The notes below the pieces were generated by a model. The model saw only the letters and a program-made list of their open reading frames with translations, did not search any database and was not told where the DNA came from. Position numbers and translations under genes: made by a program. From Gonocerus acuteangulatus (taxonomy: Eukaryota > Arthropoda > Insecta > Hemiptera > Coreidae), in NCBI GenBank assembly GCA_946811695.1, contig OX328123.1, positions 42,007,335-42,071,334 on the forward strand: a DNA stretch of 64,000 bases. The letters are read 5' to 3'. Position 1 is the first letter of the stretch; every line of letters begins with the position of its first letter. Shown here piece by piece: positions 59,796 to 64,000 of the stretch.

Positions 59796-60499
59796 TTAAG
59801 TTATTTTAACGTTAAGTTATTATACGTTCATTACCACTATAGTATCAAATGTGTTTTTTTATTTATTTTCTTACCATGCATTCGCCAATGATCCTACAGG
59901 ATAGAGGCAAAATAAAAATAAAAATAAAATTCTGTGGTGCTGGCGTCCGTTGTATATGTATATAACCGTCATTGAAAGTTAGTACATATGCTCGTTGTAT
60001 CACGTACATTACATGCTATAACCGTTTTATGCAGCTTTGCCTCAACAACCTCAACATCAAGCCCTACAAAAGAAATGTAATGAGATGAAGACAGTTAACC
60101 TTTGGGATGTTAATAAATAAGAAGAGGATGGTTACAATATTATGACTTGAATATTAAAATGTATTACATTATTATTGAAGAATTATAAGTTTTAATGTCA
60201 AGGAATGGTTGCGATTCCGCTATGAGAAAACTTATGATTTTCAGAAAAATCTATATTTTAAAGGCTTCGGTATGCTCGTATTCAGCACTAAGCGGCCATA
60301 GATAATAGTTGGACTTTCTTCCTCCATGAACAAGGCATTTAGTAACAATCAGAATCCCAATCCCAAACGCTAGAAATATAGATTTATCTGAAATTTTGAG
60401 TTTTTCTCGGGGAGCCGAATCCCAACCGTTCCTTGATTTTAAAAAAAAAATTAATTCTTCAATAATTTTAATATTGAATTGATAATAGCGTATCCTTCC
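59796..60499. other. Stretch without recognisable gene
   Basis: A short direct repeat 'agttattatacgttcatta' occurs at about 59779 and 59815, right at the LINE's truncated end. Nothing else recognised. Confidence 0.4.
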
Positions 60500-60766
60500 T
60501 AGTCCCCTTTAATTATGATGTGCTCTTGAATGAAGAGAGGTTTTTGAATTCTGCTCCGAGATGTATTGAGCCTGATTTGCAATCATTAGTTCCATCAGAT
60601 TCCAGATCGTCCTCTTCACTATTCCAGGCAGCCACTCAATCCGAGGATTTCATATTCCAGCCGCCTCTTGGATTAGCTATCACATCCACCGTTTCAAGTC
60701 GGCAACAGCAACTCACATTTCAAACAGATTTTCGAAAAAATAATCATTTCTATCAAAACCTGGAGT
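60500..60766 (+). CDS. Candidate coding exon, unidentified
   Basis: Open frame with Ser/Gln/Pro-rich, non-TE-like text (CIEPDLQSLVPSDSRSSSSL ... QPPLGLAITSTVSSRQQQLT). It is preceded by 'tccttcctag' (acceptor-like) and followed by 'ctggaGTAAGG' (donor-like). No domain recognised. Composition is less AT-biased than the flanks. It could be a host exon; equally an uninformative open frame. Confidence 0.22.
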
Positions 60767-61104
60767 AAGGGATTCATTCAAATTATTCCCTTGAACAAAT
60801 GTTGAAAACGATAAATATAAATTTATTTGTTTCTTCATTTTATTATTTACAACTTTATTTTTTTATTTTTTTTTACGAAAAAAGCTGTAAAATCTGTTTT
60901 CTACAATCGCTTAAAAATGTAATGTTGCCTGTAATTAAGTACGTGTAAGCATGCATGAATGGACCACTAAAATTTAGTGCTCACAATTTATAAATAGATG
61001 AGCGTCCTAAATGAAATTAAGGCGGAAAACTCATGAAGGTGTAGAATTGCCCATGGGGGACTTAACCATAAATGGGGAACGCTTTCTTTATTTTTTTAAC
61101 AGGA

Positions 61105-61650
61105 GATGTTTTTTATTTTTTTAGATAGGAGATGTTTTCGGAACTTGGTACATTTTCTTAAATATTTCGAAAACAGTTAGAAAATCTTAAGTCGAAGACA
61201 ACTATTCAAAAGCTTACTAAATCCTCTACAGCTTTTGATGTAATTTTCGATGGGGTGATGTCAATCGGAGAAACAAGTGGAACTTAGAAATGGTTAATTG
61301 TGTTCTTTTGAAAGGGTTTTTGTCTCTGTTTACCTACCTTTTTAATAAGTTTCTGCTTGTTTTTTTTTTTTTAATTTCATTTAACAGTAAAATGAGTATT
61401 TTATTATAAAAAGGTTAGAAATTAGGATACAGTATTATAGTGTTTCCAAGAGCAAACTTTTAGATGGAGGATGGAGTAATTTCACTTATAATACAATCAG
61501 TTACCTATTGCAGCGCCTAATATCTTACTTATTTTTGTTTGTCAATTAATATTTTTCAAGAAAGATCAAAACCTACGAATAACTGTTTCTATTCCTTAAC
61601 TATTGGCACTATGGATAGAAACGGAACCGCACTATGATGATGCAGTCGGT
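61105..61650 (-). repeat. Family-1 relative, 5' part
   Basis: 'gaacttggtacattttctta', 'atatttcgaaaacagttag', 'ctttatgcagtcg'-style end and 'cggaaccgcactatgatgat' parallel 3530-3902 and 4290-4822 (same subfamily). The 3' part is absent. Confidence 0.6.
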
Positions 61651-61849
61651 CTAAGCACATGTAAATAATGTATATAAATCGTCCTAAAAAAAACTCAGTT
61701 TTATGGATAAAAGAACTTTTAAGGAGGGATATTATTTATACATCCTTAGCTCCATTTATAAACCATTTTTATGAGCCTGGATTTTATTTTGACATATGGA
61801 TAAAGAAATGTTTGGGGTGAATAAGCTTGCCCGTGTGAGTCTTTGTTAA

Positions 61850-62832
61850 CCCTTAGTTAGTGACGTGCTTTTTCTTCCATAACTAGTGGCGTCGGGTCAC
61901 CAGGGACCCGAATTTTAAATTGATTTTTTTTTGGTAATGTAATTTTAAAAAGTAATTATAAACACAAATATTTATTCAAATATATGTAATTTATTAAAAT
62001 AATACAATAGTTATAAAAATTTAAATAAAAAAAATCGTTAAAAAAATAGTCCTGAATGGAAGGTATGAAAATGACGGCGTTGTTTGTTTACAAAATGAAA
62101 ATTTATATAGTTTTCATTCAATAACGAAAAACAAAAAAAAAACTTAAGGCTTACGTTAATTGGAAACAAGCGGGGAATGGTCCTTACACACACATTTGCT
62201 ACATGTGTCATAAAATAAAGGATTTTTATTGTTTTTAGTGGAAGGACAAAAACTACACATTTTCCTTTTCTTTCAGCTTCATTCTCCTGCTTCATCTTCA
62301 TTTCCCGGCTGCATAACCATCAAACCTTGTTCTTCCATACATATCTTAATATTTTTTTAAGAGGCCTGGGTAGAAAAAGAATTTGCTACGAACATATGCC
62401 GTAATTCTTCATGAACTATGTCTCCCTCTTCATTTGAACAGCTTTCTCCTACTTATTCCTCTTCTCCAAATTCCTGTCTATCGAATTCCGCCAATATTTC
62501 CTCAAAAGTACTAAATCATTTAAATTTAGGTATTAAGAAGCGTAAAAATACTTTAAAAACAGTAAATTAAGTCCTATAAATTTTAGGACGTAAACACTGA
62601 CATCGGGTCATAATGACCTCACGTGTTAGTACACAAACAGTGGCGTCGGGTCAAATAGTCAAATAAACACAGAAATACTCCTTTAACAAAGATGTCACTA
62701 ATAATGAAACTTGAATAAAGCAGTCCTAGAAGATTACAATGGATAGGGAAGACAATCACAATGAGTTAAAAAGCAAAAATCGAATTAATAAATACCTTCG
62801 GGTCAATATGACCCGACGCCACTAATTAAGGG
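61850..62832. mobile_element. Internally deleted piggyBac element
   Basis: Flanked by TTAA at 61846-61849 and 62833-62836. Ends are CCCTTAGTTAGTGACG and, inverted, CCCTTAATTAGTGGCG. Subterminal 'gtggcgtcgggtca' motifs occur at about 61885, 62640 and, inverted, 62800-62820. It retains a fragment of the transposase C-terminus (62156-62300). Size is 983 bp. Confidence 0.85.
62156..62310 (-). pseudogene. piggyBac transposase C-terminal cysteine-rich domain
   Basis: The minus frame gives KKRKMCSFCPSTKNNKNPLF followed by YDTCSKCVCKDHSPLVSN and a stop at 62156-62158. The CxxC ... CxxCxC ... H spacing is that of the zinc-binding DNA-recognition tail of piggyBac transposases, which contacts the subterminal repeats. 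The catalytic DDD core is deleted. Another frame gives a longer but unrelated 87-codon ORF. Confidence 0.82.
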
Positions 62833-62836
62833 TTAA

Positions 62837-63308
62837 ATCTGACATGGGGTGCTAACTTGGTTATATATTTGACATTACAAGAATACATGTAATTTCTATA
62901 TCCATTTGGATCCTCTGAATAAGTTGTCACATGCGAATGTTACACTGCCCCGTCTATAGAATAAGAAATTTGAGTGATGATATCGGTGTGGATGAGAAGG
63001 CTGGAATGGATCGATCTGTTTGTAAGGTTCTAGTTGGGTTTTGCCTGGATTCCCGCTGAAAGCATTGTCTATACCGGCCAGGACCAGGTATTGTATTCAA
63101 TATTAATCGCCGGCTCTCGCTTTTCGGTTATTGTCCATTTTTCGCATTGCTTCTATTCGGATTTCACATTCTTTTTTTATGATCTTCCAGTTTTTCCCGC
63201 GTGTTTGCGCCTGCTGTTTTCTCGCATTGAAATACAGCCAATACATTCTAAATTTGTTCCACTCAATATGCTTTTTGAATTTATAGCATTTGTCTAAGGG
63301 ATGATTTC
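62837..63308. other. Stretch with an unassigned 87-codon ORF
   Basis: Plus ORF 63034-63297 (starts MGFAWIPAESIVYTGQDQVL, then hydrophobic, Phe-rich). No family recognised; may be part of an old TE or a host exon. Confidence 0.25.
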
Positions 63309-63391
63309 GTTTGAAAATGATGGAGAGCTACTTCATATCCAGAGTATAAGAGACACTCTGGATATGAAGTAGCTCTCCATCATTTTCAAAC
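63309..63391. repeat. Perfect inverted repeat, 37-bp arms
   Basis: Arms 63309-63345 and 63355-63391 pair without mismatch around a 9-nt loop (ataagagac). Left arm contains 'gatggagagctacttcatat'. Confidence 0.95.
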
Positions 63392-63765
63392 CAATTTTAA
63401 AATGGTAATTTTTAAATCTATAACCAGTTTGTAGAATAATTAAAAAAAACAAAAAAACAATAAGGTTAATAATTAACCTTATGTAAAGATATATGTACAT
63501 CATAATTATTATTATCCCCAAAAAAACATAAATGTGAAATAGAGGCCAAGTTCCTGCCACCACAAAGAAACACTCCCTTCCTCAAAAATATCCCCTCCTA
63601 AAACCCCCCAAAAACGCCTTACCATTCTACACTCCAAAAAAGTAGTATGGGTTGGTGTATTAATTCAACCAAAAATATTTGCCAATACAAGAGATGATAC
63701 AAGAAAGAAATGGCCAAGTTCATTACTTGGAAGACCTCATAGTTACTTACTAAGAACAGTAAAGA

Positions 63766-64000
63766 CACTTCAACTGACCTTTAAAAACAACAATAAAAAT
63801 ACTTATATCCAGTTACTAAAATATCACTTTCCTCAACCAGGTATATTCTTAAACTTGGCAATGTTTAGTTTTTATCTAAAGATAATTTCGGCACAAAAAA
63901 AACATTGCCAAGTTTAAGAATATACCTGGTTGAGGAAAGTGATATTTTAGTAACTGGATATAAGTATTTTTATTGTTGTTTTTAAAGGTCAGTTGAAGTG
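63766..64000. repeat. Perfect inverted repeat, >=101-bp arms, reaching window end
   Basis: 63766-63866 and 63900-64000 are reverse complements without a visible mismatch, around a 33-nt spacer. The right arm runs to the last base, so the repeat may extend beyond it. Confidence 0.93.

Overview
This window looks like AT-rich nuclear DNA from an invertebrate animal, most likely an arthropod. There are no operons, ribosome-binding sites or long intact ORFs. There are abundant (TA)n microsatellites, tRNA-derived SINEs with long poly(A) tails, and decayed Helitron, hAT, piggyBac, Ty1/copia, Jockey-type and RNase H-bearing LINE sequences. I cannot name the species. I found no convincing intact host gene: every protein sequence I recognise is a transposable-element (TE) remnant, and only two or three weak host-exon candidates remain (4989-5177, 57253-57597, 60500-60766).

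Layout. 1-4822: chained fragments of one non-autonomous family (family 1), with a SINE and an 8-bp-TSD MITE inserted. 5-6.4 kb: a sharp GC-rich island, then a hAT transposase tail. 6858-8883: a hAT element with its 8-bp target duplication, split by a second non-autonomous element (family 2). 9.8-12.4 kb: tandem repeats, a truncated SINE with a 10-bp TSD and a tRNA-like sequence. 12535-18650: a piggyBac-type element whose middle is occupied by a 4.5-kb Helitron (minus strand) carrying a decayed copia fragment. 19-32 kb: SINEs, a TA-targeting foldback element filled by a SINE, a piggyBac end, an unknown degenerate ORF and a probable solo LTR. 32.9-36.8 kb: a DUF7869-type transposon remnant and a collapsed Jockey-type LINE. 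38.0-44.7 kb: two family-1 elements in inverted orientation around a second, SINE-free copy of the foldback element. 47495-52062: the second Helitron copy (plus strand). 53.5-55.7 kb: a Helitron helicase scrap, another family-1 element and a 100-bp element made of two inverted Helitron 3' ends. 57711-58210: a higher-order satellite built from two kinds of 32-bp module. 58.4-59.8 kb: a 5'-truncated LINE. 61850-62832: an internally deleted piggyBac. The last 700 bp hold two perfect inverted repeats.

The features interact mainly by nesting, which gives a relative history: piggyBac before Helitron; copia decay before Helitron copying; hAT before family 2; foldback before SINE. Families 1 and 2 share an unusual architecture: a common 5' end, a sub-terminal inverted repeat, internal tandem repeats, a (TA)n tract, a 3' hairpin and a terminal GCTAA. 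This matches the Helentron-associated (HINE/DINE-1-like) type. I see no multi-gene system; the most unusual signals are structural.
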